From Oscillospiraceae bacterium (GTDB lineage: Bacteria > Bacillota > Clostridia > Oscillospirales > CAG-382), in the NCBI GenBank assembly GCA_015064485.1, contig SVSD01000006.1, positions 1 through 64,000 of the forward strand: a DNA stretch of 64,000 nucleotides, given 5' to 3'. Positions 16,534 to 25,025 of this stretch are shown here, piece after piece (the first letter of the stretch is position 1; the number at the start of each line of letters is the position of its first letter). A program made the translations under genes and the position numbers. Below the pieces are notes generated by a model. It was not told the origin of the DNA. It saw only the letters and a program-made list of their open reading frames with translations, and made no database searches.

Positions 16534-17448
16534 TTATTCTATGTTCTGAATCTGTTCTCTTATCTTTTCAGCTTCGCTCTTTGCGTCTACAACAAGAGAA
16601 GCAACGGCGGCGTCTGTAACCTTTGAGCCTGTAGTGTTTATTTCTCGGTTTATTTCCTGTAAAAGAAAATCAAGCTTTCTTCCGACTTGATTTTTGTCCT
16701 GAGCACCTTCGTTATTCAAAATGCTGCGGAACTGTTCAAAATGGCTGGAAAGACGGACAGTTTCTTCGTCTACAGCAACCTTGTCGGAAAAAATTGCAAC
16801 TTCTGTAAGTATTCTCGACTGGGCGATTTCAAAATCCTCTCCGAGAAGGTTTGCGATATTTTCCTTTATCTTTGAAGTGAGGCGTTCTTTGTAAGCTTCT
16901 GTAACTGCGGGAAGGCGTACCTTTATCTTTTCGATGATGCCTTCAAGGTTTCCGAGCTTCTCAAGAATATCCGCCTTCATTTTTGCACCTTCCGTCTTTT
17001 TCATTTCATAAAAAGCATCAAGGGCTTTGCGGATAACGGGTTCAAGTCTTGACCAGATTATTTCGTCCTCTTCTTCATCCGCCTTTGTGATAACAAATAT
17101 ATCGCGGTTTGCGGCAACTGTCGATACTGTTATATCGTCTCGAAGTCCGAATTCGTCACGCATAGTATAAAGGCTTTCGAGATAGCTTTCAAGATAGCTC
17201 TTATTGAGAGATATTTTCTGATCGTCATCGTCTGTGAAATTATCAAAGCTTATGAAAAGCTCGATCTTTCCACGAAGGGCATATTCTCTTATAACCTGCT
17301 TTATGCGTTCTTCAAAGCGGATATATATTTTGGGCATTTTGCAGTTTATGTCAAGATAACGGGAATTAACCGATTTAAGCTCAACGGTTACAGTCTTTCC
17401 GGGAATCTGTTCGGAGGCTCTGCCGTGGCCTGTCATACTTAATATCAT
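16534..17448 (-). CDS. yicC: YicC-family endoribonuclease
   Basis: YicC/YloC proteins are RNases; in E. coli YicC promotes decay of the small RNA RyhB. The 304-residue protein has the N-terminal MSMTGHGR-like start (MILSMTGHGRA), NSRYLDI, and the C-terminal KLDFLLQEINREINTTGSK block with conserved acidic residues. It is the first gene of the large operon, 65 bases after the predicted transcript start. Confidence 0.93.
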   Translation of the reverse strand: MILSMTGHGRASEQIPGKTVTVELKSVNSRYLDINCKMPKIYIRFEERIKQVIREYALRGKIELFISFDNFTDDDDQKISLNKSYLESYLESLYTMRDEFGLRDDITVSTVAANRDIFVITKADEEEDEIIWSRLEPVIRKALDAFYEMKKTEGAKMKADILEKLGNLEGIIEKIKVRLPAVTEAYKERLTSKIKENIANLLGEDFEIAQSRILTEVAIFSDKVAVDEETVRLSSHFEQFRSILNNEGAQDKNQVGRKLDFLLQEINREINTTGSKVTDAAVASLVVDAKSEAEKIREQIQNIE

Positions 17449-17519
17449 TTGAAATTGCGCGGTTTTCCCCGCATCCTCCGTGTAAAAATTTTATACCAAA
17501 GGGTATTATTTCAACATAT

Positions 17520-17548
17520 ATTATATCCTAATAAAAAGCCTTTGTCAA
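17520..17548 (-). promoter_or_regulatory. Promoter of the yicC-thiN operon
   Basis: Full consensus on the minus strand: TTGACA (17543-17548), 17 bases, TATAAT (17520-17525). It probably drives all 15 genes down to 3348. Confidence 0.88.
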
Positions 17549-17645
17549 GAAATATGATGTCGGATTTTTTGTATTTTTCCATATATTATATATTTATTTT
17601 CGGGGAAATAGGTTTTTTATCCATATTTTTGCTTGAATATATTTA

Positions 17646-17674
17646 TTGACAAAACAGTACAAGGTATATATAAT
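17646..17674 (+). promoter_or_regulatory. Promoter of the beta-helix protein gene
   Basis: TTGACA (17646-17651), 17 bases, TATAAT (17669-17674), full consensus. It gives a leader of about 68 bases. Confidence 0.88.
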
Positions 17675-17748
17675 TGGAGTGTAAGTGGAAATTTTTGCAC
17701 TTTTTAACATTTTCCAAGGTCCTTTTTGAAGGATCGGAAGGAGGAACA

Positions 17749-18996
17749 ATGAGTATTTATTATGTATCCGCAAACGGTTGCGATAAGAACGACGGTCTTA
17801 CGCCCGAAACAGCTTGGAAAAGCATATCAAAGGTAAATGAAACAATTGCAGGCGGCGATGAGGTTCGTTTCCGCTGCGGCGATACTTTCTACGGAAAAAT
17901 ATGGGCAAAAGACGGTATATCCGCAGATAAGCCTACAACATATACATCCTACGGAGAAGGTAAAAAGCCTGTTGTCTGCGAATATAAGATTGCAAGAAGC
18001 GGTGCGTGGGAAAAGGTTTCCGAAAATGTATATAAGCTTGATATGGCTGATACTTCAAAGTTTGACGGAAACACAACCGATATCGATTCAAACGCAGGCT
18101 TTATAAAGGTTGACGGCAAAATCTTCTATGTAAAGAGAGTCCGCCTTGAAGACCTTTCTCAGCAGTGGGATTTCTTCTGTGATGATGACAATTTAACACT
18201 TTATGTATATTCAGAAAAATGCCCCTGTGAAATGGCAAAGGAAATAAAGATCGCTTGCAATGTCGGATGCCTTTGCTTTGCGACAAATATCAAGGTTACA
18301 AATATTGTGTTCAACGGTACGGGTGCTCACGGTATCAACGGTACTACCGGCGGAGCATATATCGAAAATTGTGAATTCCATGAAATCGGCGGTTCCCGTC
18401 TTCCTTTCTATCCTCATCCCGATACCCGTTACGGTAACGGTGTGGAATGTTGGTCAAATTCCCATGATGTAACAATCAAGGGCTGTAAATTCTCTGATGT
18501 TTACGATGTTGCCTTCACAATGCAGGGAACAGAAGTAAAGACAAGCTGGAAGAATATTCATTTTGTTGATAATATCATCTGGAACTGTACTCAGGCTTTC
18601 GAAATATGGTCAAGCGGCGATGTTCCGAATACAGGCTTTGAAGAGTGCTATTTTCAGCGCAATACCTGCATAAATTCCGGCAATTGCTGGGGCGGTGTTG
18701 CCCGTCCCAACAAGGATGTTTCGGCACATCTTCTTGTTTATCATCTTGATTGCCCGCTTTGCGATGTAACGGTATCCGACAACTACTTCTATATTGCAAA
18801 TGTTTCCTCGATCTATAAGAGAGGCGGCCCCCGCGAGCTTCCCGAAACATATAAAATCTACGGAAACACCTTCGTTTGCCCCAAGGGTCAGGATATCATA
18901 AGCCGCGAAGGCAATACAGATGAAGAATTCGAAGCTTTCAGAAAGAAGATTTACGAAAACAACACAGTAATTGATTTTATCGATTACGAAAAATAA
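17749..18996 (+). CDS. Right-handed beta-helix protein
   Basis: The 415-residue protein opens with YYVSANGCDKNDGLTPETAWKSI, the usual entry to DUF1565/pectate-lyase-like parallel beta-helix proteins, and continues with rungs of short strands rich in Asn, Gly and Ile (NIKVTNIVFNGTGAHGING). Such folds bind or cleave polysaccharides. I see no signal peptide, so an intracellular or non-classically exported role must be considered. AAGGAGG lies 6 bases before the ATG at 17749. It is a single-gene unit with a consensus promoter and terminator. Confidence 0.85.
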   Translation: MSIYYVSANGCDKNDGLTPETAWKSISKVNETIAGGDEVRFRCGDTFYGKIWAKDGISADKPTTYTSYGEGKKPVVCEYKIARSGAWEKVSENVYKLDMADTSKFDGNTTDIDSNAGFIKVDGKIFYVKRVRLEDLSQQWDFFCDDDNLTLYVYSEKCPCEMAKEIKIACNVGCLCFATNIKVTNIVFNGTGAHGINGTTGGAYIENCEFHEIGGSRLPFYPHPDTRYGNGVECWSNSHDVTIKGCKFSDVYDVAFTMQGTEVKTSWKNIHFVDNIIWNCTQAFEIWSSGDVPNTGFEECYFQRNTCINSGNCWGGVARPNKDVSAHLLVYHLDCPLCDVTVSDNYFYIANVSSIYKRGGPRELPETYKIYGNTFVCPKGQDIISREGNTDEEFEAFRKKIYENNTVIDFIDYEK

Positions 18997-19017
18997 TACA
19001 TCAGAAACCGAATGAAA

Positions 19018-19060
19018 TTATCCATCCTCCGAATCGAACTTTGGAGGATGGATAAATTTT
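19018..19060 (+). terminator. Terminator of the beta-helix gene
   Basis: Thirteen base pairs (19018-19030 with 19043-19055, core ATCCATCCTCC) are followed by ATTTTCT. Confidence 0.85.
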
Positions 19061-19124
19061 CTGTCGAAAAAGGTCATAAAATGTATTTTTTGTAAATAAA
19101 CTGTGGCGAAAGTGAAAAAACGCG

Positions 19125-19162
19125 GAACATCCGTTTACAAACATATGTTTTTGTGATATAAT
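19125..19162 (+). promoter_or_regulatory. lexA promoter with two LexA-box-like dyads
   Basis: TTTACA (19134-19139), 17 bases and TATAAT (19157-19162) make the promoter. GAAC-ATCC-GTTT (19125-19136) overlaps the -35 box and AAAC-ATAT-GTTT (19139-19150) fills the spacer. Both resemble the Gram-positive LexA box GAAC-N4-GTTC, as expected for autorepression. Confidence 0.7.
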
Positions 19163-19210
19163 GTAACCGTAAGTTAAAGGGATATCCCGACACATAGAAA
19201 GAGGTATATT

Positions 19211-19822
19211 ATGAAAGACCTTAAACCAAAAGAACAAAGAGTTCTTAATTTTATCCGCGAATCTATTATGTTAAACGGCTATGCGCCGTCTGTGCGTGAT
19301 ATTTGCGCCGCACTTGATATTAAATCAACATCAACAGTTCATCTTTATCTCCGCAAACTCGAAGAAAAGGGATATATCGACCGCTGCGACGGCAAGAGCC
19401 GTGCTATCCGTGTAGATGAAAGCACAACAGGCGGCAGAGCGGAGAATACTTATAAAGTGCCCATCCTCGGTCAGGTTGCTGCAGGAACACCCATCCTTAC
19501 AATCGAAAATTTCGACGGCTATCTTGATTATACAACCTTGAAGAAGTACGAAAAAGATTCCCTTTTTGCACTTAAGATCGCAGGCACAAGTATGATAGAC
19601 GCAGGTATTCTTGACGGTGACTATGTTGTTGTTGAATACCGCCCGTATGCAGACAACGGTGATATTGTTGTTGCTATGGTAGACGATTCGGCGACAGTAA
19701 AGCGCTTTTTCAAGGAAAAGGGCAGATACCGTCTGCAACCTGAAAATTCCGAAATGGAGCCGATCATCGTTGACGAGGTAAGCATACTCGGAAAAGTCGT
19801 TGCAAGTCTTCGCTATTATTAA
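19211..19822 (+). CDS. lexA: LexA repressor of the SOS response
   Basis: LexA represses DNA-damage genes and cuts itself when RecA filaments form. The winged-helix N-terminus (VRDICAALDIKSTSTVHLYLRKLEEKG) is followed by the Ala-Gly cleavage site in QVAAGTP near residue 95, the catalytic Ser in GTSMIDAGI and the Lys in SATVKRFF. The length of 203 residues is typical. GAAAGAGG precedes the ATG. Confidence 0.96.
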   Translation: MKDLKPKEQRVLNFIRESIMLNGYAPSVRDICAALDIKSTSTVHLYLRKLEEKGYIDRCDGKSRAIRVDESTTGGRAENTYKVPILGQVAAGTPILTIENFDGYLDYTTLKKYEKDSLFALKIAGTSMIDAGILDGDYVVVEYRPYADNGDIVVAMVDDSATVKRFFKEKGRYRLQPENSEMEPIIVDEVSILGKVVASLRYY

Positions 19823-19829
19823 ACAAATC

Positions 19830-19865
19830 GCCTCGGCGTTTAAAAGCACCGAGGCAAATTTTTTT
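19830..19865 (+). terminator. lexA terminator
   Basis: GCCTCGG and CCGAGGC (19830-19836 with 19849-19855) are followed by AAATTTTTTT. Confidence 0.88.
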
Positions 19866-19888
19866 CAGCTTAAAGGATTAAAAAAAGA

Positions 19889-20422
19889 ATGTACATTTTG
19901 AGAAAACTCGAAACAAAAGACCTTGAAAAGGTCGATATTATGATCGAAAAAGCAAAAAAGAATATGCGGGATGTTTTGAAAATCGACCAATGGCAATCGG
20001 GTTATCCCAACAAAGAAACATACGAAAAAGACATTTCTGACGGAATAGGATATGCTTTTTGCAACGAAGCGGATGAGATTGTTGCGGTGGCGGCGGTAAT
20101 TCTCGGAAATGAGCCCTGGTACGACAAGATAGAAAAAGGGGAATTTGACGGTGTATGGAAGGGCGACGAAGAAAGCTATGCGGCGATACACAGAGTTTGT
20201 GTTGACCTTGATTCGACTTGCCGGGGAATCGGTTCTTCGTTTATCGGGGCAATTTCGAAATACTGCAAAAAAAGAGGAAAAACCTCTTTGCGTATAGATA
20301 CCCACAGACTCAATAAACCGATGCGTTCAATGCTTAAAAAATGCGGTTTTTATGAAACGGGGATAATTCATATTCCCGAAGTAAATACGACCGAGCGCAT
20401 TACATACGAAATGATCATATAA
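19889..20422 (+). CDS. GNAT-family N-acetyltransferase
   Basis: The 177-residue protein has the GNAT fold: an N-terminal MYILRKLETKDLEKVDIMIEKA, the core strand RVCVDLDSTCRGIGSSFIGAI with the acetyl-CoA loop (RGIGSS), and the C-terminal MLKKCGFYETGIIHI. The acceptor is unknown. It follows the lexA terminator with no clear promoter of its own; AAAGGA is about 9 bases before the ATG. Confidence 0.88.
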   Translation: MYILRKLETKDLEKVDIMIEKAKKNMRDVLKIDQWQSGYPNKETYEKDISDGIGYAFCNEADEIVAVAAVILGNEPWYDKIEKGEFDGVWKGDEESYAAIHRVCVDLDSTCRGIGSSFIGAISKYCKKRGKTSLRIDTHRLNKPMRSMLKKCGFYETGIIHIPEVNTTERITYEMII

Positions 20423-20460
20423 AAATCACCTTGCGACATTAATATCGCAAGGTGATTTTT
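20421..20460. terminator. Shared terminator of the GNAT gene and trmB
   Basis: A 16-bp perfect stem (20421-20436 with 20445-20460) bounded by A5 and T5 works in both directions between convergent genes. Confidence 0.9.
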
Positions 20461-20463
20461 TAT

Positions 20464-21099
20464 TTAAGGTTTTGCCACAACACGGTTTATTGTAAAACCT
20501 TTTGCCGAGAAATTTGCTTCATATTCGGTAACGACATTGTCTTTGGCGTATTCAGAATTGTGAAGATCGTATGTTATATCAGACATCCTGTATCCGCAAA
20601 ATTCGAGTTCTTCAAGCGAAAAATCGAAAAGAGGGCGGTTGTCGGTTTTGAAAAATACCGTTCCGTCGGGTGAGAGAATTTTTCTGTAGAGCTCTAAAAA
20701 GTTGCGGTATGTAAGTCTTCTTTTTGCGTGTTTCTTTTTCGGCCAGGGATCCGAAAAATTGAGATATATCTCCGAAAGTTCGTTTTCTTCGAAAACTTCT
20801 CCCAGCTTTTCCGCATCAATATCGGCAAAAACAACATTTGTAAGCTCGGCATTTTTTGCTTTTTCCATCGCCATAACCATTACATCACGCACTTTTTCAA
20901 CGGCGATGAAAAATTTATCGGGATTTCTTTTTGCGGTTTCGCAGACAAAAGTTCCCTTTCCGCAGCCGATCTCAAGGCAAAGAGTTTTTCCGTTTGCTTT
21001 CTCAGCCCATTTTCCTTTCATATCATAAGGATTTTTTATCAACAGCTCACCGCAGGCAATAATTCTGTCGTCGGTGTGCTTTTTCTTTCTCATTCTCAT
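20464..21099 (-). CDS. trmB: tRNA (guanine-N7)-methyltransferase
   Basis: TrmB makes m7G46 in tRNA. The 211-residue protein has the SAM site CLEIGCGKGTFV, the NLVVFADID-like strand, LNFSDPWPKKKHAKRRL (substrate loop) and TDNRPLFDFSLEE. GGAGATC lies before the ATG. It is transcribed alone. Confidence 0.95.
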   Translation of the reverse strand: MRMRKKKHTDDRIIACGELLIKNPYDMKGKWAEKANGKTLCLEIGCGKGTFVCETAKRNPDKFFIAVEKVRDVMVMAMEKAKNAELTNVVFADIDAEKLGEVFEENELSEIYLNFSDPWPKKKHAKRRLTYRNFLELYRKILSPDGTVFFKTDNRPLFDFSLEELEFCGYRMSDITYDLHNSEYAKDNVVTEYEANFSAKGFTINRVVAKP

Positions 21100-21216
21100 A
21101 AAAAGATCTCCTTGGAGGTTTATTTTTTAAATGTATAATTGTTCTTTGTCGGGGCAAAATACTTTCGGAAACGGTAAATACTGTTTCGCTAACGAAATAT
21201 ATAAAGAGGTATTCTT

Positions 21217-21432
21217 ATGCTTGACAGAATAGCACTCATCCTTTCGATCATCGGAGCCTTAAACTGGGGCGGCATCGGAATTTTCGGTTTCGATACCGTT
21301 GCATGGATCTTCGGTGGACAGGATGCACTTTTGAGCCGTCTTATTTATACTGTCGTTGCCCTTTCGGGTATTTGGTGCATTTCGCTCCTTTTCAGAGACA
21401 GAGAAGATGTGCTCGATGAACACATCGACTGA
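21217..21432 (+). CDS. DUF378 small membrane protein (YuzA type)
   Basis: The 71-residue protein is almost entirely two membrane helices with the family signature ALNWGGIGIFGFDTVAWIFG. Function is unknown in all bacteria. AAAGAGG precedes the ATG. The inverted repeat CCGCACG/CGTGCGG (21458-21464 with 21478-21484) follows. Confidence 0.88.
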   Translation: MLDRIALILSIIGALNWGGIGIFGFDTVAWIFGGQDALLSRLIYTVVALSGIWCISLLFRDREDVLDEHID

Positions 21433-21457
21433 TTACGGTTCTGTCCGTAAAAGTCCT

Positions 21458-21484
21458 CCGCACGGAGAAAGAAGCTTCGTGCGG
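21458..21484. terminator. Hairpin between convergent genes
   Basis: CCGCACG and CGTGCGG pair across 13 bases. U-runs on both sides are poor (GGACTTTT on the minus strand), so termination is likely but weak. Confidence 0.5.
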
Positions 21485-21495
21485 CATTACATATT

Positions 21496-22968
21496 TCAGT
21501 TTACAAATTCGCTTCTCACAAAAGAGGAAAAAGGCTTTTCGTTTTGTGCGTAAAGCTGATCAAAGCTTATGTTATTTTCAAGACAAGAGCGTAAAAGGCC
21601 GTAGGATGCGAGTGAAAAATCGGGCATCCCCTCACCAAAAGCAAATGCGGCGTCATAAACCTTTCCTTCTTTTATCAGGGAAATTGCATTTGAAGAACTG
21701 CTGTCCCTCAGATAATAATAGGTAAAGGCGGTTTTTACCGTATTTTCCTCTTTTCCGAAGGAGTAATCGTACAAATAAACAGCATCAAGTACCTTTCCCG
21801 CAAGATTTGAATCCGAAACCTTTTGCGGAACGGCAAAACCATGAGTTGAGCCGTCAAGAAGGGTATAATATTTATCCTGCCAGTCCGACATTTTAGGCAT
21901 AGGAAGTATGCCCCAGTTTGCAGGGATGTATGCAAGGGAAGCGGCGATTGACAGTTTTTCGCATAAAAAGGCAAGTCTGCCTTGTGAAAATGCGTCAAAC
22001 GCTTCGGTTCCGGGATCGTTTCCGGGGAATTTTGACGAATCTGTCAAACATATGCGCTTTAAAAGATCAAAATATTTATTTTCCTTGCTTTGCGCAAAAT
22101 CCATCCTGAAAAACCCCTCGTCATCACGGGAAAAATATGTTTTGCCGAAGGATGCAAAAACCGCACTTGCAAAGGAAGAGGTGTTCATAAGAGAAGAATA
22201 ACCGTATCTGTCCTTTGATTTTGACATTCTTTTGTTTCCGTCAAGGTCGCTTAACGCCTTATTTGATATTTCAAGGAATTTTTCCCAAGTCCAGGAGCCG
22301 TCGTCAACCAAAGAATAAATATCGGAATAGCCCAGCTCGCACAGAATATCCTTGTTGTAATAAACACACCACATATTTCTGTCGTCATATGCGGCGTTTC
22401 CGTATACTCCGAAGGCCGTATCGTTTTGGGAAAGCGACTTTGTGATATTTCCTTGCGCATACTCTTTTTCAACCCCGAAAAGGGGAACAGAGTATATATT
22501 CATCAAAAGTCCGTTTGCACCGCAAACAGAAATTGTATCCATCGGTGCATATATAAGGTCAAACTGCCCGGAATTTTGAGCAGACTGAAGCTGTGTTTGC
22601 AAAAGAGTATCTTTTACCGGTACAGCCTTTATTTTTATATTGAATTTTTCCTCGATGGCACGGTTGCGTTTAAAAAGAGCTTTGCCGATAATACCGCTGT
22701 CTTCCTGAGAATCCGTAAAGGCTTCGTCAGTTGTCGCAATTACAAATTCCCGTCCGCCGAAATCCTCATTTGGTATAAGGTCAAACGGCGTTTTTCCCTT
22801 TTCCTGTTCCAAATCCGGTTTTTGAAGATCTTCATCAGACCGAGTATCTTCTAAGGGAATATATATCTCATCATCGGATTTTGGAGTTACCTGGGCACAT
22901 CCGCAAAAAAACAGCAAAAGCAAAGATAAAGCTCCGCATAAAATACGCTTTTTTACAAAAAAACTCAT
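21496..22968 (-). CDS. Solute-binding lipoprotein (family 1 type)
   Basis: The protein has a signal peptide ending in a lipobox-like LLFFCGC and resembles family 1 extracellular sugar-binding proteins, with a DLIYAPMDTISVCGANGL segment, the conserved FAVPQKVSD region and many aromatic residues. No permease or ATPase genes lie nearby. The ATG at 22968 comes two bases after the rpiB stop; an in-frame TTG at 22989 lies inside rpiB. It ends an operon of unrelated genes. Ligand unknown. Confidence 0.82.
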   Translation of the reverse strand: MSFFVKKRILCGALSLLLLFFCGCAQVTPKSDDEIYIPLEDTRSDEDLQKPDLEQEKGKTPFDLIPNEDFGGREFVIATTDEAFTDSQEDSGIIGKALFKRNRAIEEKFNIKIKAVPVKDTLLQTQLQSAQNSGQFDLIYAPMDTISVCGANGLLMNIYSVPLFGVEKEYAQGNITKSLSQNDTAFGVYGNAAYDDRNMWCVYYNKDILCELGYSDIYSLVDDGSWTWEKFLEISNKALSDLDGNKRMSKSKDRYGYSSLMNTSSFASAVFASFGKTYFSRDDEGFFRMDFAQSKENKYFDLLKRICLTDSSKFPGNDPGTEAFDAFSQGRLAFLCEKLSIAASLAYIPANWGILPMPKMSDWQDKYYTLLDGSTHGFAVPQKVSDSNLAGKVLDAVYLYDYSFGKEENTVKTAFTYYYLRDSSSSNAISLIKEGKVYDAAFAFGEGMPDFSLASYGLLRSCLENNISFDQLYAQNEKPFSSFVRSEFVN

Positions 22969-22969
22969 T

Positions 22970-23416
22970 TTATTTGAAGTTTTCTTCAAGCTTTTCGATA
23001 AGAGCTACTCTTGCGGCATGTCTTCCGCCTTCAAATTCAGCTTCGAGATATGCGTCAACTATCATTTTTGCAGTTTCGATACCTATAACTCTTGCGCCGA
23101 AGCAAAGGACATTTGTATCGTTGTGGATACGGGTAAGCTTTGCGCTGTAAACTTCGGAAACTGCGGCGGCTCTTATTCCTTTTACTTTATTTGCGGCAAT
23201 AGACATCCCGATACCTGTTCCGCAGATAAGGATTCCCTTTGAGCCGCTGTCTGCAACTACTTTTTTCGCAACCTTTTCTGCGGCTACGGGATAATCTATC
23301 TTTTCTCCTTCGTTGATTCCGAGGTCTTCCACATCATAGGATTTTTCACGAAGGTAAGCTGTGATTTCGTTTTTCATTCCGATGGCTGCGTGGTCGCAGG
23401 CTATATAAAGTTTCAT
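22970..23416 (-). CDS. rpiB: Ribose-5-phosphate isomerase B
   Basis: The enzyme interconverts ribose 5-phosphate and ribulose 5-phosphate. MKLYIACDHAAIGMK carries the conserved DHAG-like start, and ILICGTGIGMSIAANKVKGIRAA holds the catalytic cysteine and phosphate loop. It has 148 residues, as expected. It lies after scpB in the same operon; AAGGAG-type sequence precedes the ATG. Confidence 0.94.
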   Translation of the reverse strand: MKLYIACDHAAIGMKNEITAYLREKSYDVEDLGINEGEKIDYPVAAEKVAKKVVADSGSKGILICGTGIGMSIAANKVKGIRAAAVSEVYSAKLTRIHNDTNVLCFGARVIGIETAKMIVDAYLEAEFEGGRHAARVALIEKLEENFK

Positions 23417-23431
23417 ATCTTTTCTCCTTGT

Positions 23432-24163
23432 TTATGCATTTTCTGTGTCGTCTATTGTAAGCTGAATTCCCTCGTCGGGAGCTTGCCCGATTATTCCTTC
23501 GTCGGGAACGATATCGGGAACTATTATTTCGCCTTCGGTATCTTCGGAAGGCTTGAGCGATGCATCTCCCACATCCATTTCTATCTGATCTCCGTCTGCA
23601 AGAAAAGCCTGACGCATTTCGGCAAGTTCGGGGAGATTTTCAAGCTCTGTGATTGATGAAAGTCCGAAGGTGCGAAGGAAAACAGGAGTCGTTCCGTAAA
23701 GTATGGGATGACCGGGAGCGTCGAGTCTTCCTACCTCTTCGATAAGCCCTTTTTCGGCAAGGGAGGCTGTAACAGAGGGGGATTCCACACCTCTTACTCT
23801 ATCGATAAAAGCGCGGGTTACAGGCTGATTGTAGGCGATAATTGCAAGAACCTCAAGAGCCGCTCTTGAAAGAGGCTGGTTTCTCCGAAGCTCAAGTGCA
23901 CACCGTACAATATCGCCGTATACCGATTTTGTTACGAGCTGTGCGTAGCCTTCGTATATAACAAGTTCGATTGCCGAGCTTTCATCATCGTATTTTTTCT
24001 TTAACATCTCAAGTGCCGGGGGAATATCGGCAACACTTGTGCCGATTGCAAAGGCGAGTTTATCAAAACCCACCGCACTTCCGCAGGCAAAAAGTATTGC
24101 TTCGCTTGCCTTAACTATATAATCAAGGTCTACAATACCTTCAAAAGCTTGTTGGTTGTCCAT
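23432..24163 (-). CDS. scpB: Segregation and condensation protein B
   Basis: ScpB is the kite subunit of the SMC-ScpAB condensin. The two winged helices are seen: QPLSRAALEVLAIIAYNQPVTRAFIDRVRGV is the family hallmark. A Glu/Asp-rich tail of about 50 residues extends the C-terminus. Two ATGs are possible; the one at 24163 has CGGAG at a workable distance (11 bases), while the ATG at 24172 is too close to it. Confidence 0.94.
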   Translation of the reverse strand: MDNQQAFEGIVDLDYIVKASEAILFACGSAVGFDKLAFAIGTSVADIPPALEMLKKKYDDESSAIELVIYEGYAQLVTKSVYGDIVRCALELRRNQPLSRAALEVLAIIAYNQPVTRAFIDRVRGVESPSVTASLAEKGLIEEVGRLDAPGHPILYGTTPVFLRTFGLSSITELENLPELAEMRQAFLADGDQIEMDVGDASLKPSEDTEGEIIVPDIVPDEGIIGQAPDEGIQLTIDDTENA

Positions 24164-24182
24164 ATGTATCATTTCTCCGAAT

Positions 24183-25016
24183 TCAATTTTCTTCTGTTAT
24201 TTCGCGGTTGAGCACAATATCACATTCCGAATAGCTTTCGCCGTAGTAGCTTATTTTTACTCTCTTGCCCTTTATAAGTTCAAGAAGAGCAAGGAATGTA
24301 GCGACAACCTCGCCTCTGCTTTTGACTTCGTCAAAAAAGCTGTCGAGTCGGCGGCGGTCTTTTTTTACAAGGCTTTTCAGAACATGAACGATCTTTTCGC
24401 CGACGCTTACCTGACGGGTAGCCGCCATATGCTTACCGATGTTTTGTTCCATCTCAAATACGGCGTCTTCGTCCTCTTCGTTTCTTGAAAGTGCGCGGCG
24501 CAAGGCTTCTTTTAATATTTCGATATCGTGGGTAAGCTTGTACTCGGGATCATACCCTATATCTTCTGCAGGTTTTTCGTATCTGCCTTTATATGTAAGC
24601 TCTCTGTCATGGAGAACCTCTGAAGTTTTTTTCGCCCTCTGATATTCGAGAAGCATATCAACAAGCTCTTGTCTTGGGTCTTCCTCGTCCTTTTGAACAG
24701 GCAAAAGCATACGGGATTTTATAAGCATAAGACGAGCCGCCATAACTATAAAGGAGGAGGCTACTTCCATATTGAAAAGCTCCATCTGGCGGATATATTC
24801 CATATACTGCTCAAGAATCATCGCAATCGGAATATCGTAAATGCTCACCTTGTTTTTAGCAATCAGCGAAAGAAGAAGATCAAGAGGCCCCTCAAATATT
24901 TCAAGCTTGAATTTAGGGTTTTCGTCCTCTTCTTCGTTGTCAAAAAGGGTAATTTCTCCGTCGGAGGAGGCAAAACCCGACTCCTCGGGAAGAAGTATTT
25001 CAAGTTCTTCTGTCAT
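24183..25016 (-). CDS. scpA: Segregation and condensation protein A
   Basis: ScpA is the kleisin that closes the SMC ring. The 277-residue protein has FKLEIFEGPLDLLLSLIAKNKVSIYDIPIA, the canonical N-terminal block, then AARLMLIKSRMLLP and a C-terminal winged helix ending in VVATFLALLELIKGKRVKI. An acidic extension of about 35 residues precedes the block. It is followed by scpB after 19 bases. Confidence 0.95.
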   Translation of the reverse strand: MTEELEILLPEESGFASSDGEITLFDNEEEDENPKFKLEIFEGPLDLLLSLIAKNKVSIYDIPIAMILEQYMEYIRQMELFNMEVASSFIVMAARLMLIKSRMLLPVQKDEEDPRQELVDMLLEYQRAKKTSEVLHDRELTYKGRYEKPAEDIGYDPEYKLTHDIEILKEALRRALSRNEEDEDAVFEMEQNIGKHMAATRQVSVGEKIVHVLKSLVKKDRRRLDSFFDEVKSRGEVVATFLALLELIKGKRVKISYYGESYSECDIVLNREITEEN

Positions 25017-25025
25017 AAATCCTCC

